In this document: positions 50,345 to 59,101 of the stretch, in pieces
How the letters are laid out: each line of letters starts with the position of its first letter
Numbering within the stretch: position 1 is the stretch's first letter
Source: DASXZH01 sp036502005
GTDB lineage: Bacteria > Armatimonadota > Fimbriimonadia > Fimbriimonadales > Fimbriimonadaceae
DNA: 64,000 nucleotides
Assembly (NCBI GenBank): GCA_036502005.1
Contig: DASXZH010000021.1
Span: forward strand, 157,976 to 221,975
Direction of reading: 5' to 3'
Notes under the pieces: model-generated
Databases searched by the model: none
Seen by the model: only the letters and a program-made list of their open reading frames with translations
Told to the model about the DNA's origin: nothing
Position numbers and translations under genes: made by a program

Positions 50345-51711
50345 TGTTTAACAAGGTCTTGGTGGCCAACCGTGGGGAAATAGCGTGCCGGGTAATGCGT
50401 GGCTGCCGCGAAATGGGGATTCGCAGCGTCGCCATTTACTCCCAGGCAGACAAAGACAGCCAGCACGTCAACCTCGCAGATGAAGCCATTTGCGTGGGCG
50501 CCGGCAGTAACAGCGATAGCTATTTGAACCTGGGCAACGTGCTTATGGCAGCGGAGATTTCTAAAGCCGATGCCGTGCATCCCGGCTATGGCTACTTTAG
50601 CGAGCGTGCCAGTTTTGCCGAAGCGCTTGAATCGCTGGGGGTCAAGTTTATCGGACCGCCCGTTAAGGCAATCGAAGCGATGGGTGATAAGGCCAAGGCC
50701 AAAGAAGCGGCAATAGCGGTTGGATGTCCGGTCGTTCCCGGCTCCGAAGGAGCCGTTTCGGGCGATGTGGAAGCTTTAAAAGTAGCCGAGAAAATCGGCT
50801 ATCCCATCCTGCTCAAAGCCGTCGCCGGAGGAGGAGGCCGTGGCATTCGAAGGGTGGATGAGCCCGACCAGCTTTCGAACGCTTTTCGTATGGCCCAAGC
50901 CGAAGCGCTAGCTAGTTTTGGAAGCGGGGAGATATTAGTTGAGAAGTGCGTGGTTGAACCGCGCCACGTGGAAATCCAGATACTTGGCGATTCCCACGGC
51001 AACATGATTTATCTGGGCGAGCGCGAATGCTCGGTGCAGAACCTTCGCCACCAGAAGCTGCTTGAAGAAGCCCCCTATCCCGGCCTTCCCGCCGACGTGC
51101 GGAAAGCGATGGGCGAATCGGCGGTAAAAGTGGCTTGGTCAGTTGGTTATCAAAACGCTGGCACAGTGGAGTTCTTGGTGGACGCCAACAACCATTTCTA
51201 TTTCCTGGAAATGAATACCCGGCTCCAGGTGGAACACCCGGTCACCGAAGAAGTGTGCAACGTGGACCTTGTCCACCTCATGCTCCGCATCGCCGCCGGC
51301 GAAAAGCTCGAATTGAAACAAGAAGATATTCGCTACAAGGGCCATTCAATTGAGGCTCGTATCACAGCCCAAGACCCAGACAAAGACTTCGCTCCCAGCA
51401 CGGGTCTCATTACAGACTGGCGTCCTCCCGGCGGACGTGGGATCCGCATGGACACCCACTGTTACGCTGGATTCAAGGTTAGTCCCTTTTATGATCCGCT
51501 TCTTGCCAAACTCATTGTAAGGGCGAAGGATAGGGCAACTGCCGTTAAGCGATTGCAGAGCGCGCTCCATGAGTTTCAGGTTGGCGGAATCATGACGAAC
51601 ATTTCGTTCCTGCGCAAACTGGTCGCCCACGAATCGTATGTCTCGGGTGATTTCAGCACGGCTTTTGTGCCCAAGTTCCTAAGCGAAGGAGTCTATGCGC
51701 AAAACGCGTAG
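50344..51711 (+). CDS. accC: Acetyl-CoA carboxylase biotin carboxylase subunit
   Basis: A 455-residue ATP-grasp enzyme that carboxylates biotin on BCCP. It starts MFNKVLVANRGEIACRVMRG, has the HPGYGYFSE box, a Gly-rich ATP loop (AVAGGGGRGIRRV) and the catalytic FLEMNTRLQVEHPVTE. The length is typical. The ATG at 50344 overlaps the preceding stop (TGATG). The 3' end overlaps nusB by 17 bp. Confidence 0.97.
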   Translation: MFNKVLVANRGEIACRVMRGCREMGIRSVAIYSQADKDSQHVNLADEAICVGAGSNSDSYLNLGNVLMAAEISKADAVHPGYGYFSERASFAEALESLGVKFIGPPVKAIEAMGDKAKAKEAAIAVGCPVVPGSEGAVSGDVEALKVAEKIGYPILLKAVAGGGGRGIRRVDEPDQLSNAFRMAQAEALASFGSGEILVEKCVVEPRHVEIQILGDSHGNMIYLGERECSVQNLRHQKLLEEAPYPGLPADVRKAMGESAVKVAWSVGYQNAGTVEFLVDANNHFYFLEMNTRLQVEHPVTEEVCNVDLVHLMLRIAAGEKLELKQEDIRYKGHSIEARITAQDPDKDFAPSTGLITDWRPPGGRGIRMDTHCYAGFKVSPFYDPLLAKLIVRAKDRATAVKRLQSALHEFQVGGIMTNISFLRKLVAHESYVSGDFSTAFVPKFLSEGVYAQNA

Positions 51712-52255
51712 AGTCGCGCGAGAAGCGGCTCTCAAGGCCCTTTATCAAATCGAGATCACGAAGGGCCGCATAAACGATGCCGTTGCCGAGTTAAAGGACA
51801 ACACGGAACTTAGCGGCGAGCTTTTAACTTTTGCTGAAGAACTTCTGACCGGCATCTACCACAAGCTGCGTTTTCTCGACGAACTGCTTTCAGCTCGAAT
51901 TCAAGAATACGATTACGACCGCGTCGCCGTCGTTGATAAGAATCTGCTTCGCATTGCCACCTATGAGCTCTATTACTGCCCCGATATTCCACCTGCCGTT
52001 ACCATTAACGAGGCCATTGAACTGGCCAAGAAATACAGCACTGCCGAGAGTGGCAGGTTCGTGAACGGCGTGCTTGGCAAGATCATTCTGGAATCGCCGA
52101 AGGTGGATTGGAAGCCGGTTGAAAACGCGGAGCCGGAGGAAATGGCGCCCCCTGAGCCCGAACCGGAGGAGCAAACCCTCCGCGAAGACGAACCAGAGGC
52201 ACAAGAACTCTCGCGAGTCGGCTTCTGGAAGATTCGAACCGGAGATAAGGATTGA
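51695..52255 (+). CDS. nusB: Transcription antitermination factor NusB
   Basis: A 186-residue all-helical RNA-binding protein that works with NusE on rRNA antitermination. The core is normal: RRVAREAALKALYQIEI.., VAVVDKNLLRIATYELYY..PPAVTINEAIELAKKYSTAESGRFVNGVLG in parts. Beyond residue about 142 it has an unusual acidic Pro/Glu tail (PVENAEPEEMAPPEPEPEEQ) and a final WKIRTGDKD. It overlaps accC by 17 bp and folD by 4 bp. Confidence 0.95.
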   Translation: MRKTRRVAREAALKALYQIEITKGRINDAVAELKDNTELSGELLTFAEELLTGIYHKLRFLDELLSARIQEYDYDRVAVVDKNLLRIATYELYYCPDIPPAVTINEAIELAKKYSTAESGRFVNGVLGKIILESPKVDWKPVENAEPEEMAPPEPEPEEQTLREDEPEAQELSRVGFWKIRTGDKD

Positions 52256-53115
52256 GCGCGCAGATCCTTGATGGCAAGGTCTTGGCGTTCAAGACCAGAG
52301 TTAAGCTGAGCGAGCGCATCCGCGCTCTTCGGGCTAAGAAAGTTGTGCCGCGCTTGGATGTTTTGGTTGCCGCCCAGGACCCCGCCAGTTTGGCCTACGT
52401 TCAGATGAAGCGCCGTTGGTGCGACATGATCGGCATGGAGGGCGAAAGCTATCACATCACTTCCACCACCACCCAACGCGAACTTATCGACCTGATTTTG
52501 AACCTAAATCACAAGCCGAACGTGCACGGCATTCTGATTCAGCATCCATTGCCCAAGCATTTGGATGAGCAGGAAGCTTTGCTCACCCTCGGGGCTGAAA
52601 AGGATATAGACGGTATCACGCCGGCCTCGTTGGGACGGCTTGTTTCCGATCTTCCCGGCTTTCGCTGTGCCACCCCACTGGGGATCATGACTCTGCTGAA
52701 CCACTACGAACTGCCCATTGAAGGCAAGCACGCGGTCGTTGTGGGTCGGAGCGTGATTTTAGGGAAACCGGCTGCCCTTATGCTTTTGCAGCAGAATGCG
52801 ACGGTTACCATTGCCCACTCACGAACTGAAGACTTGCCTGATCTGTGCCGCACAGCAGATATTTTGGTTGCCGCCGTTGGCAAAGCGCGAATGATTAAGG
52901 GCGATTGGATCAAGCCCGGCGCGGTGGTTGTAGATGCAGGTTATAACAAGATTGAAGGCGTGAAGGCTGATGTGGGGGATGTGGATTTTGAGGAAGCCAA
53001 GGAAGTGGCGGGTTGGATTACGCCGGTTCCCGGCGGTGTCGGGCCGATGACGGTCGCTTCTTTGCTGGCCAATGCGGTTACGGCGGCGGAGTTGACTGTT
53101 TCAGGGAAAGGCTAA
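52252..53115 (+). CDS. folD: Methylenetetrahydrofolate dehydrogenase / cyclohydrolase FolD
   Basis: A 287-residue bifunctional enzyme that interconverts methylene- and formyl-tetrahydrofolate with NADP. Motifs are YVQMKRRWCDMIG (catalytic Tyr/Lys), GILIQHPLPKHLDEQEAL, KDIDGITPASLGRL, VVGRSVILGKPAALML and the C-terminal PVPGGVGPMTVASLLANAV. It starts at TTG with GGAGATAAGGA upstream, overlapping the nusB stop. It is the last gene of the operon and supplies the folate used by ThyX. Confidence 0.96.
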   Translation: MSAQILDGKVLAFKTRVKLSERIRALRAKKVVPRLDVLVAAQDPASLAYVQMKRRWCDMIGMEGESYHITSTTTQRELIDLILNLNHKPNVHGILIQHPLPKHLDEQEALLTLGAEKDIDGITPASLGRLVSDLPGFRCATPLGIMTLLNHYELPIEGKHAVVVGRSVILGKPAALMLLQQNATVTIAHSRTEDLPDLCRTADILVAAVGKARMIKGDWIKPGAVVVDAGYNKIEGVKADVGDVDFEEAKEVAGWITPVPGGVGPMTVASLLANAVTAAELTVSGKG

Positions 53116-53165
53116 TAGCGCAAGGCTCTCAGGAAACTACAAATCAAGCTGTATTAAAATGAGTT

Positions 53166-55715
53166 GTGCATATCAGCCGCACACTCCTGAGAGCCCTTCT
53201 TATCGGATTCCTCTACTTGATTGCCACGCCTGCCGTGCATGCAGGAGCGCAATCCCATAAGCAACCTTCGCTGGATTCGTGGTTCGATTCGCTGGGCTAT
53301 TCAGAGTCGTTCAATAAGCCTTTCGTCAGCTTTACGCCAAGGGCCAACGGTCCGCCCCGGATCATTTCTGGATTTCTTCTCTCTCGTCGAAATGGCCTTG
53401 TCAAGGTGCTGACCCTCGATCTTTCCGTGGAGATTTACAAACAGCAGGAAGGCGTCAGCACTGCCCCGGTCGACTTTCAAAGCTGGGTACGGGAGCGGCT
53501 TGGATATTACAATGAGAGCTACAATTTTAATGCGAGCCTGACGAAGGAGCAATTAAAGAGCATGTACGACTTCGCCGAAGAAGCCTACGTTGTCTCCAAG
53601 ATTTGCAAGGCGCGGGGTCTTTCAGACTTAGCGGCGCAGTGCTTAAGCTACTCCAAGAAATTCGCTTCAATCGAGTCTCTCGATTTGGAAACGGATGTTC
53701 GCAACAGTATTGAACAGAGCGCTTTCACACAACTGTACAAGAACTTCGACGACCACGATTACTCGCGCCCAGATCTGGCATTCCAATTCAAAACTTTCCT
53801 AAAAGAGTTTCCAAACTCTTCTAACGCTGGACGGGCTGAAGAAGACTTAGCGGCATTGGAAAGCATGATCATTCAAGATTCGGCTAGCCAATCCAAAGCG
53901 CCGGTGGTGCTCGATAAGTTATCTATCAAGGACCGGATCGCGGAGGAAATCTATCGATTGCGGGATCACTTCGGCAACTTTTGGGACCCTTACGCCGGGG
54001 ATATTGTGTGGGGCGAAGGAATTTCGCCAGATTCGTCTCCAACGGATCTCCCTTCTCTTGAGGCCGAGGGGCTTGCCGCCGTTCCCCAATTGATTCAGGC
54101 TCTGAACGACAAAACCTTAACCAGATGTTGTTGTGAGATCAATGGGACGCGAGCAGGGATGGGCGTATTGCGCGTTGGAGATTTATGCGAACGTGTTCTT
54201 GAACACATTTCCCACCAAACGTTCGCAGGCGATGCCGAGGCTCCAATGCAGAACGATCCCATCGGCGTTGAGGCGGCCATTAAGAAATGGTGGGAAACCC
54301 AGCAAACGGTCGGAGAGGAGCCAGTGCTTATTGCAGCAGTGGGAAGTGGTGATTTACGATCCGTCCTCGATTCGGCCGGGATTCTCGCAAAAAAATACCC
54401 GGACGACGCCGCAGGCCCAATCGTTGATGCGATCGCGAAGGAGCAAGGCAGCAACTTTAGAGTAATCCTGATCAACGATCTTGGCCTTCTTGACAGCCCG
54501 AAAGCCAAAAACTCGCTTGAGAAACTAATGTGGTCGGGCCCCGACTTGTCAGCGAGGGTGGCGGCGGCCGAGTTTGTCCAGGATTACGACGCGGACCAAG
54601 CCTTCGCAGCGGCGATTGACAACTTCGACTCGCATGAGAAAAAACCTGGCGAGTGGTCGGACAGTTTAGCGGGATCGGAATCTCTTTTGCATGACTTGAC
54701 CACCTGGAATCCCGTTGAGGGCTTTCATTTAATTCAAGGGCGAATGAAAAGCATGCCTCAATCCACGAAGAGAGCTATTCTCCGCTATTTCGATCAGAGC
54801 ACATTTTTCCGGCAGGGCCAAGGCACAAATAGCCCGGCGGATAAAGCTTTTGAAGCCCTCTTAGTTGGAGAGTTATCCGATCGGAGTGATGGGGTTATCG
54901 TCACCGCAGACAGTAACTGCCAAATTGCGAGCGAGTGCCTTTCCCGTCTTTGGCCATCCAGATACCACTTTTTAAAAGAAGCCAGCCACTTCGAACTCAA
55001 CCGAGAAGTTATTGAGAACATCAATTACTGGCGCAAGGCAAATGGGCGAGAACTTATCCCGCTGCCGGTTGAACTCACCGTTTTGATAGCCCCTTCTGCG
55101 TTAATCGATCCCCTTGTTGAGGAAGCTATCAGCGCAAAAAATGAGGCAGAAAGGTCATCCGCGATACGAGAGATTAGAGAGTTAGGCCTGCCCGCTTTAC
55201 CCGCAGTTCTGCGAGCCCTTAAAACCGGCTCTGGCGGTTCGGCGAACCCCGAGCTACAAACACTGGCAAAAGAACTAGACGTTCTGGTCGCAGGCATGCG
55301 TGTTGCTGGACCGAAGGACACCGAAGCGTTGGAATGGGCACGCTCCGAGAAACATAAGGCGCTCGATGCTGCGGATATCATTCGATTCTTTAAATCGACT
55401 CTTCTTCACCATCCCAAGGGAATTAAAGGGCTTCGCTTTGATGCTTTCAGAGACAAGGGCGCGTCAGGGTTCACGGTTGTTCTCACCTTTGGAACCACCC
55501 CTGGATCAACCAACGGGATCGCGTGGGATTTCAACATTGACGGGAAGATGGTGGAGGGAGGTTCCGGCGGTGGCGACGGCCCTGATTTTGGCAAAGACCC
55601 AAGTGATGGAGCGGTCTTCGATCAGGCCCTGACGAAAGCCATGAGCATTGCGCTTGCTGCGAAACCCGAGCACGCAGTTTCGATTGAAGTTGAGTTCTTG
55701 CTTCCCGACCGCTAA
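53166..55715 (+). CDS. Large exported HEAT-like protein
   Basis: An 849-residue protein with a GTG start and a signal peptide (MHISRTLLRALLIGFLYLIATPAVHA). The middle part (residues about 255-650) is helical with HEAT-like phrases (LEAEGLAAVPQLIQALNDKTLTR; LDSPKAKNSLEKLMWSGPDLSARVAAAEFV) and a Cys triplet (RCCCEING). The C-terminal 100 residues are beta-rich (GFTVVLTFGTTPG). No enzyme motif is evident; a periplasmic scaffold is possible. It lies 50 bp after folD and overlaps nothing. Confidence 0.75.
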   Translation: MHISRTLLRALLIGFLYLIATPAVHAGAQSHKQPSLDSWFDSLGYSESFNKPFVSFTPRANGPPRIISGFLLSRRNGLVKVLTLDLSVEIYKQQEGVSTAPVDFQSWVRERLGYYNESYNFNASLTKEQLKSMYDFAEEAYVVSKICKARGLSDLAAQCLSYSKKFASIESLDLETDVRNSIEQSAFTQLYKNFDDHDYSRPDLAFQFKTFLKEFPNSSNAGRAEEDLAALESMIIQDSASQSKAPVVLDKLSIKDRIAEEIYRLRDHFGNFWDPYAGDIVWGEGISPDSSPTDLPSLEAEGLAAVPQLIQALNDKTLTRCCCEINGTRAGMGVLRVGDLCERVLEHISHQTFAGDAEAPMQNDPIGVEAAIKKWWETQQTVGEEPVLIAAVGSGDLRSVLDSAGILAKKYPDDAAGPIVDAIAKEQGSNFRVILINDLGLLDSPKAKNSLEKLMWSGPDLSARVAAAEFVQDYDADQAFAAAIDNFDSHEKKPGEWSDSLAGSESLLHDLTTWNPVEGFHLIQGRMKSMPQSTKRAILRYFDQSTFFRQGQGTNSPADKAFEALLVGELSDRSDGVIVTADSNCQIASECLSRLWPSRYHFLKEASHFELNREVIENINYWRKANGRELIPLPVELTVLIAPSALIDPLVEEAISAKNEAERSSAIREIRELGLPALPAVLRALKTGSGGSANPELQTLAKELDVLVAGMRVAGPKDTEALEWARSEKHKALDAADIIRFFKSTLLHHPKGIKGLRFDAFRDKGASGFTVVLTFGTTPGSTNGIAWDFNIDGKMVEGGSGGGDGPDFGKDPSDGAVFDQALTKAMSIALAAKPEHAVSIEVEFLLPDR

Positions 55716-55725
55716 CAAGATCTTC

Positions 55726-56625
55726 ATGAACAAAATCGAGCGACTGACCAATACGATCCTTCTCCTGCAGGAGCGCGGCCGTACGAGCCATGAGCTTAGC
55801 CAACTCATGGAAGTCTCGCGCCGCACCGTGATCCGCGATATCGAAGCGCTCTGCGTCATTGGCGTTCCCATCATCGCGCAGGGCGGGATCGGTGGCGGCT
55901 ATTCGCTTGCCGGTGAATACTCGATCGCGCCCCTTCAGCTAACCTGGCGAGAGGCGATGCTCCTCATGCTCTCCTTAAGCTCGCTTTCCAAAATGAGCGA
56001 CAGCCCCTTCTCCGATGAGCGCGCCTCGCTCTTTGCCAAGGTGGCAAGTCTTATCCCAACCCATCACAGGGAGCAGGTTAACAGCTACCTGGATAAGGTC
56101 CAACTCGAAGTCCCCGAACGCCGCAAATCGCCCCATCTCGATAAGCTAATCGAGATCGCCAGCAACAGTGGCTGGGCGAAGCTGCTTTACGATGCCCCCG
56201 AAAGCAATATCGAAATCGATATGCGACTAGAGCGGGTTTACGCCGACAGCGGATTCTGGTACGCCGAGGGCCTCAGCGAAGGAATATCAAAGCGCCTGCG
56301 AACCGACAGGATTTTGAAAGTTGAGCCTATCAAAAGCCAAGATGCAGCGGAGCCACTGCCCTACAGCCATCCTTCGCATCCCAAGGTCGTTGTGAAGTTA
56401 ACGGCAAGGGGCGCTCGAAACGTGGAACGCGATCCGCATCTCGGCCCCGCGCTGAACGGCAAGCCCCCAACAAGCCTTGAGTTTCGCTGCCCTCCCAGCG
56501 AGCTGGACTGGTACGCCAAGTATTTCGGCAGCATGGGTGAGGATGCCATCGTGCAGGGCCCGCCGGAACTGCTAGACAAAATAAGAGCCTGGACCCAAGC
56601 AATCCAAAAAATTTACAACTTTTGA
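55726..56625 (+). CDS. WYL-domain transcriptional regulator
   Basis: A 299-residue regulator. The N-terminal helix-turn-helix is MNKIERLTNTILLLQERGRTSHELSQLMEVSRRTVIRDIEAL in parts, typical of the HTH_11/DeoR type, followed by GGIGGGYSLAGEY. The WYL-like domain is near residues 165-225 (GFWYAEGLSEGISKRLRTDRI), with the WYL triplet degenerate (WYA). Such proteins sense nucleic acid or stress. ATG 55726 is 10 bp after the previous stop. It is followed by an AlkZ-related gene, so the pair may be a DNA-damage unit. Confidence 0.9.
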   Translation: MNKIERLTNTILLLQERGRTSHELSQLMEVSRRTVIRDIEALCVIGVPIIAQGGIGGGYSLAGEYSIAPLQLTWREAMLLMLSLSSLSKMSDSPFSDERASLFAKVASLIPTHHREQVNSYLDKVQLEVPERRKSPHLDKLIEIASNSGWAKLLYDAPESNIEIDMRLERVYADSGFWYAEGLSEGISKRLRTDRILKVEPIKSQDAAEPLPYSHPSHPKVVVKLTARGARNVERDPHLGPALNGKPPTSLEFRCPPSELDWYAKYFGSMGEDAIVQGPPELLDKIRAWTQAIQKIYNF

Positions 56626-56673
56626 GAACTGGGTGACAGGCTGTTGTCACCCATAGGCCGCTAACATATCCAT

Positions 56674-57501
56674 GTGACTCTCGAAACCCTCGAAAAACAT
56701 CGATTGCGAAACTGGCGTCAGGACGGAAACAACAACATCCCCGACCCGGAAGCAGCCATCGACTTCATCAATCTGGTGGGCATCTGTCCGCTTTACAAAG
56801 CTTCAAGCGAATTTCCCAACCTTTTCCAGGCCTATGTGGGAGACGCCAATGCCAAAGGCGATTCGGGCTGGGATACCCCTTCCGGCGAGGTTTACACATG
56901 GCGCTGGAAGATCGGCAAAACCGAAAAGGCGTTTTACGCGGCCATTGTTGACAAGAAACCAACTTGGGTCTCTTGGGAAATGCTACCAACCTGCCTGGCC
57001 TCGGTTATGGAGAGAAGAACGCCGGATGAACTGTTTGATCTCGGTCTCATCTCCGTTAACGCCCACAAGATCGCAACAGTTTTAGATGAGGCAGAAGGCG
57101 TACTTTCCACCAAGGAACTCCGCAAACAAGCCGGATTCCCAACGGGAAAGGAGAACCGGAACGCCTACCTGAAGGCGGTTGGCGAACTAGAAACCTTTTT
57201 GTTGTTGGCTAAGAAAATGACGTTAGGCGAGGACAGCGACGACATGTCTCACGCCCTTATCCCAATCTTCTATCGCGCCCAAACGGATCAAGCGCTAGCC
57301 ATGTCCCAAGAAGATGCTTTAAGGGACCTGATAAGCAACCACATCAAGTTTGCAGCCTTTGTGAACCCGACCGTTTTTGCCAAGTCGCTGAAACTGCCCA
57401 AGGAGTTAGTTATGCAAACCATGCAATCGCTGGAGAACCTTAAGCGATTGGATCAAGAAGGACAAGTCCTGTTTTATGATTCGAATCTACTGGTTGAGTA
57501 A
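56674..57501 (+). CDS. AlkZ-related winged-helix protein
   Basis: A 275-residue protein starting at GTG. The pattern FINLVGICPLYKASSEFPNLFQAYVG, YTWRWKIGKTEKAFYAAIV and KKPTWVSWEMLP matches proteins annotated as AlkZ-related, distant kin of the interstrand-crosslink glycosylase YcaQ/AlkZ. The catalytic QxQ/QxD motif of AlkZ is not evident. A later segment GVLSTKELRKQAGFPTGKENR could be a winged helix. It lies 48 bp after the WYL regulator and is probably regulated by it. Confidence 0.68.
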   Translation: MTLETLEKHRLRNWRQDGNNNIPDPEAAIDFINLVGICPLYKASSEFPNLFQAYVGDANAKGDSGWDTPSGEVYTWRWKIGKTEKAFYAAIVDKKPTWVSWEMLPTCLASVMERRTPDELFDLGLISVNAHKIATVLDEAEGVLSTKELRKQAGFPTGKENRNAYLKAVGELETFLLLAKKMTLGEDSDDMSHALIPIFYRAQTDQALAMSQEDALRDLISNHIKFAAFVNPTVFAKSLKLPKELVMQTMQSLENLKRLDQEGQVLFYDSNLLVE

Positions 57502-57524
57502 CCGGAACGCATCTAAACTCTTCA

Positions 57525-57543
57525 CCTCTCCCGAGAGGAGAGG
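57525..57543. repeat. CCTCTCC/GGAGAGG hairpin
   Basis: Perfect 7-bp arms around CGAGA, followed by GTCGCTGAGG and a further GGGAGAGGC. There is no T tract, so it is more likely a dispersed repeat than a terminator. Confidence 0.45.
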
Positions 57544-57633
57544 TCGCTGAGGAACGAAGCGGGAGAGGCTCGAACAACCCAAACGCTGAAATCATCTAGA
57601 AAATCTTTCTGCAATCGCTTTCCGAGAATTAAT

Positions 57634-58035
57634 ATGAAAATAGACCTCAACATGATCGGGCTTGTAACGGCCGATATGGCCGAATCCCTTCGGTTTTACA
57701 AAACCCTAGGCCTTAACACTCCTGAATACTCGTCCGAGGAGCCCCACCTAGAAACAACCTTACCAAGCGGTATTCGGCTCGCTTGGGACACGTTGGAACT
57801 CATCAAGCAGCTTGAGCCGGATTGGGTCTCGCCGGTCGGCCATCGTATCGGACTAGCTTTTCTCTGCGAAAACGCGGCAGAAGTAGATTCCGCCCACACA
57901 AAGGTTACACTTGCCGGATTCAAGAGCCACAAAGAGCCTTGGGATGCATTCTGGGGGCAGCGATATGCGCAGGTCATCGACCCCGATGGCAACATCGTGG
58001 ACCTCTTCGCATGGCTCCAACCAGAGGGCAAGTAG
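57634..58035 (+). CDS. VOC-family (glyoxalase-like) protein
   Basis: A 133-residue protein with two beta-alpha-beta-beta-beta units: MKIDLNMIGLVTADMAESLRFYKTLGL.. and HRIGLAFLCENAAEVDSAHTKVTLAGFK.., ending in the family phrase QRYAQVIDPDGNIVDLFAW. Only some of the metal-ligand positions of glyoxalase I are kept, so a resistance-protein or binding role is as likely as catalysis. It is a single-gene unit after a 130-bp gap. Confidence 0.88.
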   Translation: MKIDLNMIGLVTADMAESLRFYKTLGLNTPEYSSEEPHLETTLPSGIRLAWDTLELIKQLEPDWVSPVGHRIGLAFLCENAAEVDSAHTKVTLAGFKSHKEPWDAFWGQRYAQVIDPDGNIVDLFAWLQPEGK

Positions 58036-58100
58036 TAGGTCCATAGACGCAAGAAACAAGATTCTGAACCACCAACAGTAAATGCTATCGAGGAAGGAAA

Positions 58101-58610
58101 ATGAACACGTCAAAAACAACGCTAATAATCGCCATCGCAAGTGCTGCAACTGCCGCGCTCGCCCAAAACCCACCCGTAAATGACCCACTTCTCGACCATC
58201 TAGCCGGAAAATGGGTGATGTCCGGCATGCTTGCCGGCAAGAACACAACGCACGAGCTCGAGGCAAAGTGGGTGATAGAGCACCACTATTTACAGCTTCA
58301 CGAAGTCTCGCGCGACAAAGATGCCAAAGGGCAGCCCCAGTACGAGGCCAACGTCTTTATCGGCTGGAACACGGAGGAGAAGGAGTACGGATGCGTTTGG
58401 ATGGATGTGTTTGGTGGGCTTTCACCCCTTTCTTTAGGAGCTGGAAAACCAGCCGAAAGCCAGATCCCGATCCTCTTCAAGAACCCTAAGTCGACGTTTC
58501 ACACCACCTTTGCCTACAATCCAAAGGACAACACCTGGACGCTGAACATGGACGAGGAGGATAACGGCAAGTTCATTCCGTTCGGCAGAATGGTTTTGAA
58601 GAAAACATAG
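58101..58610 (+). CDS. Exported DUF1579-like protein
   Basis: A 169-residue protein with a signal peptide (TTLIIAIASAATAALAQ). The mature part follows the DUF1579/lipocalin-like pattern: DHLAGKWVMSGMLAGKNTTHELEAKWVIEHHYLQLHEVS in parts, NVFIGWNTEEKEYGCVWMD and FAYNPKDNTWTLNMDEED. A small ligand-binding barrel is likely. GGAAGGAAA precedes the ATG. The function is unknown. Confidence 0.82.
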   Translation: MNTSKTTLIIAIASAATAALAQNPPVNDPLLDHLAGKWVMSGMLAGKNTTHELEAKWVIEHHYLQLHEVSRDKDAKGQPQYEANVFIGWNTEEKEYGCVWMDVFGGLSPLSLGAGKPAESQIPILFKNPKSTFHTTFAYNPKDNTWTLNMDEEDNGKFIPFGRMVLKKT

Positions 58611-58672
58611 GTTTCTAAGTTTCTGGGCTTCTAAGACTCGGAGGGCCATAGAGCCGTAGACCCTGAGTGATT

Positions 58673-59028
58673 CCCCAGGCCCGAAGGGTCGTTCTTCCTA
58701 TAGCCCATGGGTGAACCCGATTCCGATCGGGAGAGCCCTGGGAGCAGCCGTTCAATCCTGCAGCCCTGAAGGGGCGAAATAAGATCGATCCCAAGAGTAA
58801 GGTTCGTCGAATCCAATTCCGTTCTCAATCGCGGGTGGCAACAGCTTCTTCACGTGTAATGGTAGCCGGACCTCATGTGAAGTGAGGAACGGTTGATAAC
58901 GTTTGAGGCACGGTTCCGAAGTATTTCGCCCTTTCAGGGCTACGGAAATTATTGTGCGCTTACCCAGGGCTCACGGCCAGAGCCGCTCACCCATGGGCTG
59001 TAGGAAGAACGACCCTTCGGGCCTAGGG
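58673..59028. repeat. Long inverted repeat (41-bp arms, two mismatches) with REP-like interior
   Basis: The left arm 58673-58713 and right arm 58988-59028 are reverse complements with two mismatches. The inner parts repeat the symmetry (GAGCCCTGGG and AGCCCTGAA.GGGCGAAATA on both sides). Outer parts AGAGCC..AGACCC near 58650 and GGGTCT..GGCTCT near 59070 extend it. It fills the gene-free 58611-59101 stretch. Similar GCCC-rich palindromes occur in many genomes as REP-type repeats. Confidence 0.85.
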
Positions 59029-59101
59029 AAATCTTTAACGATCCTCGAGTTCTAGCCGAGCTCTATGGGTCTGCGGCTCTAAAGCAAAAGTTCTAACATC
59101 C

